A stretch of DNA of 64,000 nucleotides from Streptomyces sp. NBC_01235 (GTDB lineage: Bacteria; Actinomycetota; Actinomycetes; Streptomycetales; Streptomycetaceae). The stretch is taken from positions 3,596,001 to 3,660,000 of the forward strand of contig NZ_CP108513.1 in the NCBI RefSeq assembly GCF_035989285.1, read 5' to 3'. The notes beneath the pieces were generated by a model, which was not told the DNA's origin, searched no databases, and saw nothing but the letters and a program-made list of their open reading frames with translations. Of this stretch, positions 54,304 through 64,000 are shown in pieces. Each line of letters begins with the position of its first letter. Positions within the stretch are counted from its first letter, which is position 1. The position numbers and the translations under genes are program-made.

Positions 54304-55533
54304 ATGAACGTCCGCCGCAGCGCCGCGGCCCTGGCCGCCACCGCCGTCGTCCTGGGTGCCGCCGTCCCCGCCGTCGCCGCCACGCCGTCCCCCACCCCGT
54401 CGGTGGCGATACCCGACGGGCTGTACGGCACCACCGACCCGACGTACGACGGCGTCTGGCGCCAGTCGCTGGCGCTGCTCGCGCAGCGGACCGTGGGTGT
54501 CACGCCCGCCGAGAAGGCCGTGGCCTGGCTGGCCGGGCAGCAGTGCGCGAACGGCGCCTTCGCCGCCTTCCGCGCGGACACCGCCAAGCCGTGCGACGCC
54601 AAGCTGATGGTGGACACCAACAGCACGGCGGCAGCCGTCCAGGCACTGGCCGCGCTCGGCGACCACCAGGCCGAGAGGGACAAGGCGGTCACCTGGCTGA
54701 AGTCCATCCAGAACGCGGACGGCGGCTGGGGCTACTCCCCGGGCGGGGCCAGCGACGCCAACTCGACGTCCGTCGTGGCGGGGGCGTTGGCGGCGGCCGG
54801 GCGGCAGCCCGCGGAGGTGAAGAAGGCCGGGAAGTCGTCGTACGACGCTCTCCTGAAGCTTTCCATCCCGTGCGACGTGGCCGGCGGCGGCGCGTTCGCG
54901 TACCAGCCGGACAAGAAGGGCGGCCTCGCCGCCAACGCGGACGCGACGGCGGCGGGCGTGGTCGGTGCCCTCGGCAAGGGGTTCGCGACGACGGCCGGCA
55001 AGGTGCCGGAGGAAGTCCTCTCCTGCGCCGGCTCCTCCGCCCCGCTCACCCCGGACGAACTCGCCCGCAACGGCTCGGCCCACCTCGTCGAGGCGATCGG
55101 CGACGACGGCTTTCTGAAGTCCGCCCTGCCCGGTGCCGAGGACCAGCCCGACTACGGCAACACCGCCGACTCGGTCGTCGCCCTCGCCGCACAGGGGTGG
55201 ACCGCGCAGGCGAAGAAGCCCCTCGCCTGGCTCGAGCAGAACTCCGCGGCCTGGGCGAAGCAGAGCGGCCCCGCCGCCTACGCCCAACTGGTCTTCGCCG
55301 CCCACGCCATGGGCGCCGACCCCCGCCACTTCGGCGGCACGGACCTGGTCGCCCAGCTCAACGCGACGGGACCGGCCCCGCAGGCCACGAAGAAAACCAC
55401 CGAGAAGGCCGCCGAGTCCAAAGGCAGGGACGACTCCAGTTACAGCGTCTGGTGGATCGTCGGCGTCTTCCTCGTCGCCGGTATCGGCATCGGCTTCCTG
55501 ATCAGCGGCCGCGGCAGGAAGCAGCAGCCGTGA
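54304..55533 (+). CDS. Membrane-anchored alpha/alpha-barrel protein, possible cobalamin-binding (transcobalamin-like)
   Basis: A 409-residue surface protein. A signal peptide (residues 1-27) is followed by repeated helical pairs with QCANGAF and IQNADGGWGYSPGG motifs, as in the prenyltransferase/squalene-oxidase and transcobalamin/intrinsic-factor barrel fold. A Lys/Thr/Glu stalk and one C-terminal helix (WWIVGVFLVAGIGIGFLISG) end in basic residues. It starts an operon with ECF transporter genes behind a cobalamin riboswitch, so it is likely a cobalamin or cobinamide receptor. ATG 54304 is preceded by GGGAGAGG. Confidence 0.8.
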   Translation: MNVRRSAAALAATAVVLGAAVPAVAATPSPTPSVAIPDGLYGTTDPTYDGVWRQSLALLAQRTVGVTPAEKAVAWLAGQQCANGAFAAFRADTAKPCDAKLMVDTNSTAAAVQALAALGDHQAERDKAVTWLKSIQNADGGWGYSPGGASDANSTSVVAGALAAAGRQPAEVKKAGKSSYDALLKLSIPCDVAGGGAFAYQPDKKGGLAANADATAAGVVGALGKGFATTAGKVPEEVLSCAGSSAPLTPDELARNGSAHLVEAIGDDGFLKSALPGAEDQPDYGNTADSVVALAAQGWTAQAKKPLAWLEQNSAAWAKQSGPAAYAQLVFAAHAMGADPRHFGGTDLVAQLNATGPAPQATKKTTEKAAESKGRDDSSYSVWWIVGVFLVAGIGIGFLISGRGRKQQP

Positions 55534-56258
55534 CGCGCCGCGCCCTGCCTCTGCTGCCCCTGCCTCTGCTCCTCCTGCCTCTGCTCCTCCTGCCTCTGGT
55601 GTTCCTCCTCGCGGCCACCGCCCCGGCCCAGGCCGCCGGCTACCGCTACTGGTCCTTCTGGGACCGCGCCGGCGACCAGTGGACGTACGCCACCCAGGGC
55701 CCCTCCACCGCACGCCCCGCCGACGGCGACGTCCAGGGCTTCCGGTTCGCGGTGAGCGCGGACTCCCAGGACGCGTCGCAGCCGCGCGGCGCGGCCTCCT
55801 TCGCGGTGATCTGCGCGAAGACGCCCGCGCAGGACGGCACGAAGCGGGTGGCCCTGGTCATCGACTTCGGCACGGCGGCGGACGCCCCGTCCGGCGAGAC
55901 CCCGCCGTCGCCGTCGCCGCGCACCGCCTGCGCCCGGGTCTCCCCCGACGCGACGACGGCCGAGGCGCTCGCCGCGGTCGCCAAACCCCTCCGCTACGAC
56001 ACGAACGCCCTGCTCTGCGCGATCTCGGGGTATCCGGAGGCGGGCTGCGGCGAGCAGGTGTCGGAGAAGGGGAAGTCGGAGAAGGAGAAGTCGGGGACGG
56101 AGAAGCCGGGGACGGAAAGGCCGACGGCCACAGAGAAGTCCGGCAAGGACGGCGGCGGGCCTTCCGTGGGCCTCTACGCGGGCGCGGCGGCAGTAGCCGT
56201 GCTGGGCGCGGCAGCGGTGTGGCAGGCGCGGCGGCGAGGATCCCGCAGGAATGGCTGA
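55530..56258 (+). CDS. SCO2322-family secreted/anchored protein
   Basis: A 242-residue protein. The signal peptide is an extended Leu/Pro repeat (LLPLPLLLLPLLLLPLVFLL). The mature part holds YRYWSFWDRAGDQWTYATQG near 38 and two cysteine pairs, and the C terminus has a Lys/Glu-rich stalk followed by one membrane helix (GLYAGAAAVAVLGAAAVWQA) and RRRGSRRNG. The name is from my memory of the Streptomyces coelicolor family. The GTG start overlaps the previous stop (GTGA). Cobalamin-operon accessory protein; exact role unknown. Confidence 0.82.
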   Translation: MTRRALPLLPLPLLLLPLLLLPLVFLLAATAPAQAAGYRYWSFWDRAGDQWTYATQGPSTARPADGDVQGFRFAVSADSQDASQPRGAASFAVICAKTPAQDGTKRVALVIDFGTAADAPSGETPPSPSPRTACARVSPDATTAEALAAVAKPLRYDTNALLCAISGYPEAGCGEQVSEKGKSEKEKSGTEKPGTERPTATEKSGKDGGGPSVGLYAGAAAVAVLGAAAVWQARRRGSRRNG

Positions 56259-57354
56259 CAGCCGCTCCCACCCGCAACTCCACCCCGCCGCCTGGTGGTT
56301 CTGGGCCCTCGGTCTCGGCACCGCCGCCACCCGCACCACCAATCCGCTCCTCCTGGGCCTCCTCCTCACCGTCTCCGCGTACGTCGTCACCACCTGCCGC
56401 CCCGACACCCCCTGGTCCCGCTCCTACTCGGCGTTCCTGAAGCTCGCCCTGGCCGTCCTCGTCGTCCGGCTCGTCTTCGTCGTGGCCCTCGGCTCCCCCA
56501 TCCCCGGCACGCATGTGATCGTCACCCTGCCCGAAGTCCCGCTTCCCGACTGGGCGCAGGGCATCCGGCTCGGCGGGGCGGTCACGGCCGAAGGCCTGCT
56601 CTTCGCGTTCTACGACGGCCTGAAGCTGGCCACGCTCCTCGTCTGTGTGGGCGCGGCGAACGCCCTGGCGAGCCCCTCCCGGCTCCTCAAGACGCTGCCC
56701 GGCGCCCTGTACGAGACGGGCGTGGCGGTGGTCGTGGCGCTCACCTTCGCCCCGAACCTCATCGCGGACGTCCACCGACTGCGCGCCGCCCGCCGCCTCC
56801 GGGGCCGTCCGGACAGGGGAGTGCGCGGCCTCCTCCAGGTGGGCCTGCCGGTCCTGGAGGGCGCGCTGGAACGCTCCGTGGCCCTCGCCGCCGCGATGGA
56901 CGCCCGCGGCTACGGCCGGACCGCCGACGTCCCCGCCCCCGTCCGCCGGACGACCGCCGCCCTCACGCTCGGCGGTCTGCTCGGCGTCTGCGCGGGAACG
57001 TACGGGCTGCTCACGGCCGCGGGCGGCACGTACGGTGTGCCGGTGCTGCTCGCCGGAGTCGCCGCGGCCCTCGCCGGACTGCGCCTGGGCGGCCGTCGCT
57101 CCCCGCGCACCCGGTACCGTCCGGACCGCTGGACCCCGCGCGCCTGTCTCGTCGCCGCCTCCGGCGGCACGGTGGCGGCCCTGCTCACCGTCGCCGCGTC
57201 GGCCGCCCCGGCGGATCTGCACCCCGGCGTCGTCCCCCTGACGGCCCCCGCCCTCCCCCTCTGGCCGGCGGCGGCCGTACTCCTCGGCCTTCTGCCCGCG
57301 TTCCTCGCCCCCGAAAGCCACGCAAGCCACGCAAGCAACAAGGAGCCGTCGTGA
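56251..57354 (+). CDS. ecfT: ECF transporter transmembrane component EcfT (CbiQ family)
   Basis: A 367-residue membrane protein with several hydrophobic helices. ALAAAMDARGYGRTADVPAP near residue 215 is the Ala-Arg-Gly coupling motif of EcfT, and LRAARRLRGRPDRGVRGLLQ is near the first coupling helix. EcfT links the S component with the ATPases. The C-terminal helix pair (residues 235-360) is longer than in typical EcfT. ATG start overlaps the SCO2322-type gene by eight bases and the stop overlaps the ATPase GTG by four. Confidence 0.9.
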   Translation: MADSRSHPQLHPAAWWFWALGLGTAATRTTNPLLLGLLLTVSAYVVTTCRPDTPWSRSYSAFLKLALAVLVVRLVFVVALGSPIPGTHVIVTLPEVPLPDWAQGIRLGGAVTAEGLLFAFYDGLKLATLLVCVGAANALASPSRLLKTLPGALYETGVAVVVALTFAPNLIADVHRLRAARRLRGRPDRGVRGLLQVGLPVLEGALERSVALAAAMDARGYGRTADVPAPVRRTTAALTLGGLLGVCAGTYGLLTAAGGTYGVPVLLAGVAAALAGLRLGGRRSPRTRYRPDRWTPRACLVAASGGTVAALLTVAASAAPADLHPGVVPLTAPALPLWPAAAVLLGLLPAFLAPESHASHASNKEPS

Positions 57355-59030
57355 TCAGCTTCGAGAACGTCTCCGTGACGTACGACGGTGCCCCTCAACC
57401 CACCATCCAGGACGTCGACTTCACCATCCCCGAGGGCGAACTCGTCCTCCTCGCGGGCCCGTCCGGGGTCGGCAAGTCGACGCTGCTGGGCACGGTCTCC
57501 GGCCTCGTCCCGCACTTCACCGGCGGCACCCTGCGCGGCCGGGTCACGGTCGCCGGCCGCGACACCCGCACCCACAAGCCGCGTGAACTCGCCGACGTCG
57601 TAGGGACGGTGGGCCAGGACCCGCTGTCGCACTTCGTGACGGACACGGTCGAGGAGGAACTCGCCTACGGAATGGAGTCGTTGGGCCTGCCGCCGGAGGT
57701 GATGCGTCGTCGCGTCGAGGAGACCCTCGACCTGCTCGGCCTGGCCGGCCTGCGCGACCGCCCCATCGCCACCCTCTCCGGCGGCCAGCAGCAGCGGGTC
57801 GCGATCGGCTCGGTCCTCACCCCGCACCCCCGGGTGCTCGTCCTGGACGAACCGACCTCCGCGCTCGACCCGGCAGCCGCGGAGGAGGTCCTCGCCGTCC
57901 TCCTCCGCCTCGTCCACGACCTCGGTACGACGGTCCTGCTCGCGGAACACCGGCTGGAACGCGTCCTGCAGTACGCCGACCAGGTCGCCCTGCTCCCCGC
58001 GCCCGGCGCGGCCCCGGTCCTCGGCACCCCGGCGGACGTCATGACCGTGTCCCCGGTGTTCCCCCCGGTGGTCGGCCTGGGCCGGCTGGCGGGCTGGTCC
58101 CCGCTGCCACTGACCGTGCGGGATGCCCGGCGCAGGGCGGGCGACCTGCGCGAACGCCTGGAGGGAAGGGCTGGGCAGGAGGTGCCCGGGGAGGTTCCGG
58201 CCCCCCTCGCGCCCCTCGTCAAGGCACCCACCCGCCGCCGCTTCCGCCGCACTCCCCCCACGCCGTCGTCCGCTCCCGCGCCTCCCGCCGAGGCCCGCGC
58301 CCTCGCCGTCCGCCGGGCCCGCGTCCAGGCCCTGCGCGACGTCGACCTGACCGTCGCGCCCGGCGAGACCATCGCCCTCATGGGCCGCAACGGCGCCGGG
58401 AAGTCGACGCTGCTCAACACCTTCGTGGGCCTGGTCGAGCCGTCGGCGGGAACGGTCCACGTGGGCGGCCTGGTCCCGCACCGCACCCAGCCCCGCGACC
58501 TGGTCCGCCGCGTCGGTCTGGTCCCGCAGGAACCGCGCGACCTGCTGTACGCAGACACGGTCGCCGCCGAGTGCGCGGCCGCCGACCGGGACGCGCAGGC
58601 CGCCCCCGGCACCTGCCGCGCCCTGGTCTCGGAGCTCCTGCCCGGCATCACGGACGACACCCACCCCCGCGACCTCTCCGAGGGCCAGCGCCTCACCCTC
58701 GCGCTGGCGGTCGTCCTCACCGCCCGCCCGCCGCTCCTCCTCCTCGACGAGCCGACCCGCGGCCTGGACTACGCGGCGAAGGCCCGCCTGATCGCCGTCC
58801 TGCGCGGGCTCGCCGCGGCCGGCCACGCGATCGTGCTGGCCACGCACGACGTGGAACTGGCCGCGGAGCTGGCCCACCGGGTCGTACTGCTCGCGGAGGG
58901 CGAGGTGATCGCCGACGGTCCGACGGCGGAGGTGGTGGTCTCCTCGCCGTCCTTCGCGCCGCAGGTGACGAAGATCCTGGCCCCGCAGGAATGGCTCACG
59001 GTCGCCCAGGTGAGGGAGGCTCTCCGATGA
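57351..59030 (+). CDS. Fused double ECF ATPase (EcfA1-EcfA2)
   Basis: A 559-residue protein with two ABC ATPase domains. Domain 1: LLAGPSGVGKSTLLGTVSGL near 40 (Walker A), LSGGQQQRVAIGSVL near 143, VLVLDEPTSALDPAA near 163. Domain 2: ALMGRNGAGKSTLLNTFVGL near 343, LSEGQRLTLALAVVL (signature with Glu replacing Gly) near 442, LLLLDEPTRGLDYAA near 465. The two are joined by a Pro/Ala-rich linker near residues 285-315. It powers ECF uptake. GTG start with AAGGAG upstream, coupled to ecfT and to the S component (ATGA). Confidence 0.92.
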   Translation: MISFENVSVTYDGAPQPTIQDVDFTIPEGELVLLAGPSGVGKSTLLGTVSGLVPHFTGGTLRGRVTVAGRDTRTHKPRELADVVGTVGQDPLSHFVTDTVEEELAYGMESLGLPPEVMRRRVEETLDLLGLAGLRDRPIATLSGGQQQRVAIGSVLTPHPRVLVLDEPTSALDPAAAEEVLAVLLRLVHDLGTTVLLAEHRLERVLQYADQVALLPAPGAAPVLGTPADVMTVSPVFPPVVGLGRLAGWSPLPLTVRDARRRAGDLRERLEGRAGQEVPGEVPAPLAPLVKAPTRRRFRRTPPTPSSAPAPPAEARALAVRRARVQALRDVDLTVAPGETIALMGRNGAGKSTLLNTFVGLVEPSAGTVHVGGLVPHRTQPRDLVRRVGLVPQEPRDLLYADTVAAECAAADRDAQAAPGTCRALVSELLPGITDDTHPRDLSEGQRLTLALAVVLTARPPLLLLDEPTRGLDYAAKARLIAVLRGLAAAGHAIVLATHDVELAAELAHRVVLLAEGEVIADGPTAEVVVSSPSFAPQVTKILAPQEWLTVAQVREALR

Positions 59031-59902
59031 CGCCTGCGACGACGAAGACGCCCCGGCTGCATCCCCGTCCCGTTCACCTGGGCCCCCGCTCCCTCGCCGC
59101 GTTGTCGCTGGTCAGCGCTGCCGGCGTGATCGCGTTCAGCTGGCCCTTCCTGGCCCCGCCCGCCTCCGCCCTGAACGCGCACGCCCAGGACGCCCCCTGG
59201 CTCTTCGCGGGTCTGCTGGTGCTGCTGGTCGCGGTCGTGGCGGCGACGATCTCGGAGTCCGGGCTGGGCGCGAAGGCCGTGGCGATGCTGGGCGTGCTGG
59301 CGGCGACAGGCGCGGCGCTGCGTCCGATCGGCGCGGGGACGGCCGGCATCGAGCCGATGTTCTTCCTGATGGTGCTGAGCGGCCGGGTTCTCGGACCGGG
59401 GTTCGGCTTCGTCCTGGGCGCGGTGACGATGTTCGCGTCCGCCCTGCTCACGGGCGGGGTGGGCCCGTGGATGCCGTTCCAGATGCTGGCGATGGGCTGG
59501 TTCACGATGGGCGCGGGCCTGCTGCCGGGCGCAGGTCGTGTACGCGGCCGTACGGAACTGGCCCTGCTGTCGCTGTACGGCTTCCTGGCCGCCTTCGCCT
59601 ACGGCACGGCGATGAACATGGCCGGGTGGCCCTTCATGGGCGCACTGGCCTCGGGCGTGGCCTTCGACCCGGACGGGACGGTCCCGGCGAACGTGGCCCG
59701 CTTCGTCGCGTACTGCGTGACGACCTCGCTGGGCTGGGACCTGGGAAGAGCGGTCGTCACGGTGCTGCTGACCCTCACCCTTGGCCCGGCGGTGCTCAGG
59801 GCGCTCCGCAGAGCCACCCGCCGGGCGGCCTTCGAGACTGCGGTCACATTCGAGGCCCCGCAGAGGTCCCGCGGAGGGTCCCAGAAGACCGTCGACCGGT
59901 GA
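59027..59902 (+). CDS. ECF transporter S component (CbrT-like, cobalamin)
   Basis: A 291-residue membrane protein with six to seven hydrophobic helices. GVLAATGAALRPIGAGTAGI near 88 and IEPMFFLMVLSGRVLGPGFG near 107 match the substrate-binding S component type often found in cobalamin operons. The riboswitch, ATPases and EcfT identify it as the specificity subunit; cobalamin as ligand is inferred from the operon. ATG overlaps the ATPase stop. It ends the operon. Confidence 0.85.
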   Translation: MTPATTKTPRLHPRPVHLGPRSLAALSLVSAAGVIAFSWPFLAPPASALNAHAQDAPWLFAGLLVLLVAVVAATISESGLGAKAVAMLGVLAATGAALRPIGAGTAGIEPMFFLMVLSGRVLGPGFGFVLGAVTMFASALLTGGVGPWMPFQMLAMGWFTMGAGLLPGAGRVRGRTELALLSLYGFLAAFAYGTAMNMAGWPFMGALASGVAFDPDGTVPANVARFVAYCVTTSLGWDLGRAVVTVLLTLTLGPAVLRALRRATRRAAFETAVTFEAPQRSRGGSQKTVDR

Positions 59903-60233
59903 ACCAGCCCACATGACCCACATCACCCACTATCTTGCCTAGTCGGGCAATTCGGACGCCGTGCCCATGACATAACCCCCTCTGACCTGCACGTTGAGAG
60001 CCAGGTCACACGGGTGACCTTCCCCTCGAATACGACCACAACTAGCAAAAGGGGTCTTTGCGGACGGCTCCCGATCCTGCTTCTCTGGATGACGTCGCAC
60101 GGCGCCGACGAGCCCCACGGGCCTCGGCGCCGACGCATGCAGCCACCCACCGCACATCACGCGGTGCGGCCACGCACCGCGTGACTCCGGCATGCAGGCG
60201 ACCGCCACTGCCCCCGAAGAAAAAAGGTTCTCC
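59903..60233. other. 5' region of lytic transglycosylase gene with two strong hairpins
   Basis: 331 bases without a gene. It contains CGGCGCCGA paired with TCGGCGCCG (about 60092-60126) and a perfect 12-bp stem TCACGCGGTGCG / CGCACCGCGTGA with GCCA loop (60157-60184), 49 bases before the GTG start. They could form a structured 5' leader. I do not recognise a riboswitch class. The AT-rich patch at 60020-60060 may hold the promoter. Confidence 0.6.
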
Positions 60234-60656
60234 GTGTCCGTCTCCGTCATCCGTCGCATCGCTTCCCCGAAGAAGGCCCTCACCGTCGCCGCCGTGGCCG
60301 CCGCCACCGCCGGCATGGCACTGTCCGCGGCTCCCGCCCAGGCCGCGACGTCGTCCGTGAGCTCCGCCTCCCAGGCCCAGGCGATCGCGCACAAGATGAT
60401 CCCGAACACGGCTCAGTACAACGCCTTCTCCAACATCGTGAAGCACGAGAGCGGTTGGGACGTCAACGCCACCAACGCCTCCTCCGGCGCCTACGGCCTC
60501 GTCCAGGCCCTCCCCGGCTCCAAGATGGCCTCGGCCGGTTCCGACTGGAAGACCAATGCCAAGACCCAGATCAAGTGGGGCCTGGACTACATGAACTCCC
60601 GTTACGGCAGCCCGGTCGGCGCCTGGAACTTCTGGCAGGCCAACGGCTGGTACTGA
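60234..60656 (+). CDS. Secreted transglycosylase-like protein (SLT domain)
   Basis: A 140-residue protein. The signal peptide (SPKKALTVAAVAAATAGMAL, cleavage near AQA-ATS at residue 38) is followed by a compact SLT-type fold: IVKHESGWDVNATNASSGAY with the catalytic Glu in HESGW near 70, GLVQALPGSKM, and IKWGLDYMNSRYGSPVGAWN at the end. Such proteins cleave the glycan strand of peptidoglycan. The GTG at 60234 has AAAAAGG upstream; the ATG at 60192 is in frame but lies directly after a hairpin. Ends with a strong terminator. Confidence 0.87.
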   Translation: MSVSVIRRIASPKKALTVAAVAAATAGMALSAAPAQAATSSVSSASQAQAIAHKMIPNTAQYNAFSNIVKHESGWDVNATNASSGAYGLVQALPGSKMASAGSDWKTNAKTQIKWGLDYMNSRYGSPVGAWNFWQANGWY

Positions 60657-60691
60657 GCCACACCCCCCATGAACGCGCGTTCTGCGCGCTG

Positions 60692-60727
60692 AAGGCGGCG
60701 GCCCCCGATCCCCGGGGCCGCCGCCTT
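60692..60727. terminator. Bidirectional terminator
   Basis: A perfect 14-bp stem (AAGGCGGCGGCCCC at 60692-60705 with GGGGCCGCCGCCTT at 60714-60727) between convergent genes. Confidence 0.95.
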
Positions 60728-60737
60728 CGGCGTTTCC

Positions 60738-61016
60738 TCACTTGGCCGTGCCGTGACGCCGGGGCGGCCGGGAGTGATCGAACGCCTCCCGGACCTTGCG
60801 CCCCATCGCGGCACTCTCCTCGTCCGTCACCTCGACCCCGAAATGCTCCGCCAGATACGCGCGGATCCGCTCCGCCCGCCCCCGGCGTTCCTCGTCGGTC
60901 GGAGTTGACTCCACGAACTCCCGCACCAGGGAACGGATGGACGTCCCCCGGGACTCAGCGATCACGGCCAGGCGGTCCCGCACCTCGGCGGGCACGCGAA
61001 TGATTGCGTCAGCCAT
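60738..61016 (-). CDS. Ribbon-helix-helix (CopG/VapB-like) protein
   Basis: A 92-residue protein. The N terminus (ADAIIRVPAEVRDRLAVIAE, then SRGTSIRSLVREFVE) is a ribbon-helix-helix DNA-binding domain; the acidic C terminus (RIRAYLAEHFGVEVTDEES) could bind a toxin. No toxin gene is adjacent: the next gene is a P450. It could be an orphan antitoxin or a simple regulator. Start ATG 61016. Confidence 0.75.
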   Translation of the reverse strand: MADAIIRVPAEVRDRLAVIAESRGTSIRSLVREFVESTPTDEERRGRAERIRAYLAEHFGVEVTDEESAAMGRKVREAFDHSRPPRRHGTAK

Positions 61017-61041
61017 GACGGGAGTATGCGTCGACGTAGAG

Positions 61042-62277
61042 TCACCCGGCGCTGACTCTCAACTCCTTCACCCCGTTGATCCAGGCCGACCGCAGCCGAC
61101 GCGGGTCGTCCACCAGCCTCAGCCCCGGCATGGCATCGGCGATGGCGTTGAAGATGAGGTTGATCTCGAGGACGGCGAGCGACTTGCCGAGGCAGAAGTG
61201 GGGCCCGCCCCCGCCGAACCCGAGGTGCGGGTTCGGATCCCGGGTGACGTCGAAGGAGTCGGGGTTCTCGAACACCTCGGGGTCGCGGTTGGCGGAGGCG
61301 TAGAAGATCCCGACCCGGTCACCCTTCCTGATCAGCTTCCCGCCGAGCTCGGTGTCCTGGGTGGCGGTCCGCTGGAAGGCGACGACGGGCGTGGCCCACC
61401 GCACGATCTCCTCGGCGGCGGTGTCGGGCCGTTGGGCCTTGTACAACTCCCACTGCTCGGGATGGGTGAGGAAGGCGTGCATGCCATGGGTGGTGGCGTT
61501 GCGGGTCGTCTCGTTACCGGCGACGGCGAGCATGAGCACGAAGAACCCGAACTCGTCGGAGCTGAGGTTGCCCTCGTTCTCGGCGGCGACGAGTGTCGAG
61601 ACGATGTCGTGAGCAGGACACTGCTTCCGCTCGGCGGCCACGTTCATGGCATACGCAAGGATCTCGGCGGCGGACTGCTGCCCGACCTCGGCGGTGATGG
61701 CGTACTCGGGATCGTCGTACGCGATCATCTTGTTGGACCACTCGAAGATCTTGGAGCGGTCTTCCTGGGGTATGCCGATCAGCTCGGCGATGGCCTGGAG
61801 GGGGAGCTCCGACGCCACGGATGTGACAAAGTCGAAGGAAGTGTCACATTCGCGGGCACGCTCGACGATGGCGACGGCACGCGCCCGCAGCCGCTCCTCC
61901 AGCCCACGGATGGCCCGCGGAGTGAACCCGCGCTGCACGATCTGCCGCACTCGCGTGTGCTCGGGCGGATCCATGTTCAGCATGATCAGCCGCTGGGCGT
62001 CGATCGAGTCACGCTGGATGTGCTCGTTGAACCGGATGATCGCGGTGTTGAGATATGAGGAGAAGATCTCGGGGTGGGTGGAGACGTACCGCACGTCGGC
62101 GTGCCGGGTCACCGCCCAGTAGCCCTCGTCCTGGAACCCGGCGACATTGCCCGCCTGAGGGATCCAGCGGACCGGTTCGGCCAGCCGCAACTCGGCGAAC
62201 TCCGGGAGAGGCACATGGTGTTGCAGCAGGTCGGGATCGGTGAAGTCGAACCCGTCGGGAAGCGCTGGACAGGACAT
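61042..62277 (-). CDS. Cytochrome P450, CYP125-like (steroid C26 hydroxylase)
   Basis: A 411-residue P450. The N terminus MSCPALPDGFDFTDPDLLQH is almost that of mycobacterial CYP125, which oxidises the cholesterol side chain at C26. VAGNETTRNATTHGMHAFL is the oxygen-binding I helix, EEIVRWATPVVAF the ExxR region, and FGGGGPHFCLGKSLAVLEIN near 350 the heme loop with the axial Cys. ATG 62277 has GGAG six bases upstream. It needs ferredoxin and a reductase; a ferredoxin gene lies near 49.9 kb. It is divergent from a FadA5-like thiolase, with KstR-type site C between them. Confidence 0.9.
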   Translation of the reverse strand: MSCPALPDGFDFTDPDLLQHHVPLPEFAELRLAEPVRWIPQAGNVAGFQDEGYWAVTRHADVRYVSTHPEIFSSYLNTAIIRFNEHIQRDSIDAQRLIMLNMDPPEHTRVRQIVQRGFTPRAIRGLEERLRARAVAIVERARECDTSFDFVTSVASELPLQAIAELIGIPQEDRSKIFEWSNKMIAYDDPEYAITAEVGQQSAAEILAYAMNVAAERKQCPAHDIVSTLVAAENEGNLSSDEFGFFVLMLAVAGNETTRNATTHGMHAFLTHPEQWELYKAQRPDTAAEEIVRWATPVVAFQRTATQDTELGGKLIRKGDRVGIFYASANRDPEVFENPDSFDVTRDPNPHLGFGGGGPHFCLGKSLAVLEINLIFNAIADAMPGLRLVDDPRRLRSAWINGVKELRVSAG

Positions 62278-62297
62278 CGGCGGCTCCAGCCGTCTGA

Positions 62298-63891
<1,594 letters not shown>

Positions 63892-64000
63892 AGCGCTCCT
63901 CCATCACTCGCCGGATCAACTCCGCCGAATCCTTGAGTGAGAGTGCGGCGGCCCGGAGATGATCGTAACGGAGCGAACAGTCCTTGACGGTGTCCGGGTT

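Noticed and set aside
60050..60233. c-di-AMP (ydaO) riboswitch before the transglycosylase gene
   Set aside because: Hairpins are present but the conserved ydaO sequence blocks are not seen.

Overview
The window is high-GC (well above 70% by eye) actinobacterial chromosome with strong third-position GC bias, frequent GTG starts, ATGA/GTGA gene overlaps, XRE/DUF397 pairs, a SigE-type sigma factor and F420/ferredoxin enzymes. Gene content and order look like a Streptomyces core chromosome (RNase H/acid phosphatase, SCO2322-family protein, rnpB), so I read it as Streptomyces. It holds about 65 genes, one ncRNA gene (rnpB), one probable cobalamin riboswitch, one clear pseudogene and no tRNA, rRNA, complete insertion sequence or CRISPR array that I can see.

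Layout. 1-1.5 kb: end of an ABC permease plus its ATPase. 1.6-3.1 kb: NTF2-like, DoxX and MazG-like proteins. 3.2-7.1 kb: two amino-acid permeases around a GntR regulator. 7.2-8.7 kb: a hypothetical and a frameshifted MmyB-type regulator pseudogene. 8.8-12.9 kb: a polymorphic toxin with its immunity gene, downstream of a small protein and an anti-sigma-type ATPase, divergent from an XRE/DUF397 pair. 13.1-17 kb: rnpB, whose 5' end lies under the end of an EamA transporter gene in a DUF4260-TetR-AraC-EamA operon. 17.1-25.4 kb: FAD monooxygenase, RNB nuclease, YaaA, KDPG aldolase, RNase H/phosphatase, zinc-ribbon and Nif3-like proteins. 25.5-27.1 kb: hypotheticals. 30.5-34.9 kb: two-component pair, secreted protein and methyltransferase. 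35-40.2 kb: two drug-type MFS exporters around a TetR/NmrA pair. 40.2-43.8 kb: sigma factor with partner, amidase and a membrane protein. 45-48.8 kb: cyclase-like protein, methyltransferase and glycosyltransferase operon. 54-59.9 kb: riboswitch-led cobalamin ECF uptake operon. 60-61 kb: lytic transglycosylase and a ribbon-helix-helix protein.

The most coherent hidden theme is a dispersed steroid side-chain (KstR-type) regulon. The TetR protein at 48.9 kb reads like mycobacterial KstR, and four TAGAACnnGT(T/A)nnA sites lie upstream of kstR itself (48857), an Hsd4B-like hydratase-ADH-Hsd4A-like operon (30300), an ALDH-ferredoxin operon divergent from an MBL-fold gene (51712), and a CYP125-like P450/FadA5-like thiolase pair (62428). 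A second shared motif, CTGACGnnnCGTCAG with conserved flanks, lies beside three of these sites and also over the ribosome binding site of an F420-type oxidoreductase (43830). No steroid ring-cleavage genes are visible here.

A second theme is cobalamin uptake: an apparent riboswitch, interrupted by a copy of a dispersed GC-rich element, precedes a membrane-anchored alpha/alpha-barrel protein (possibly a bacterial transcobalamin analogue), an SCO2322-family protein, EcfT, a fused double ATPase and an S component, the genes being joined by short overlaps.

The same dispersed element of about 40 bp occurs four times, three of them in or at the ends of reading frames, and several coding regions carry expanded in-frame short repeats.
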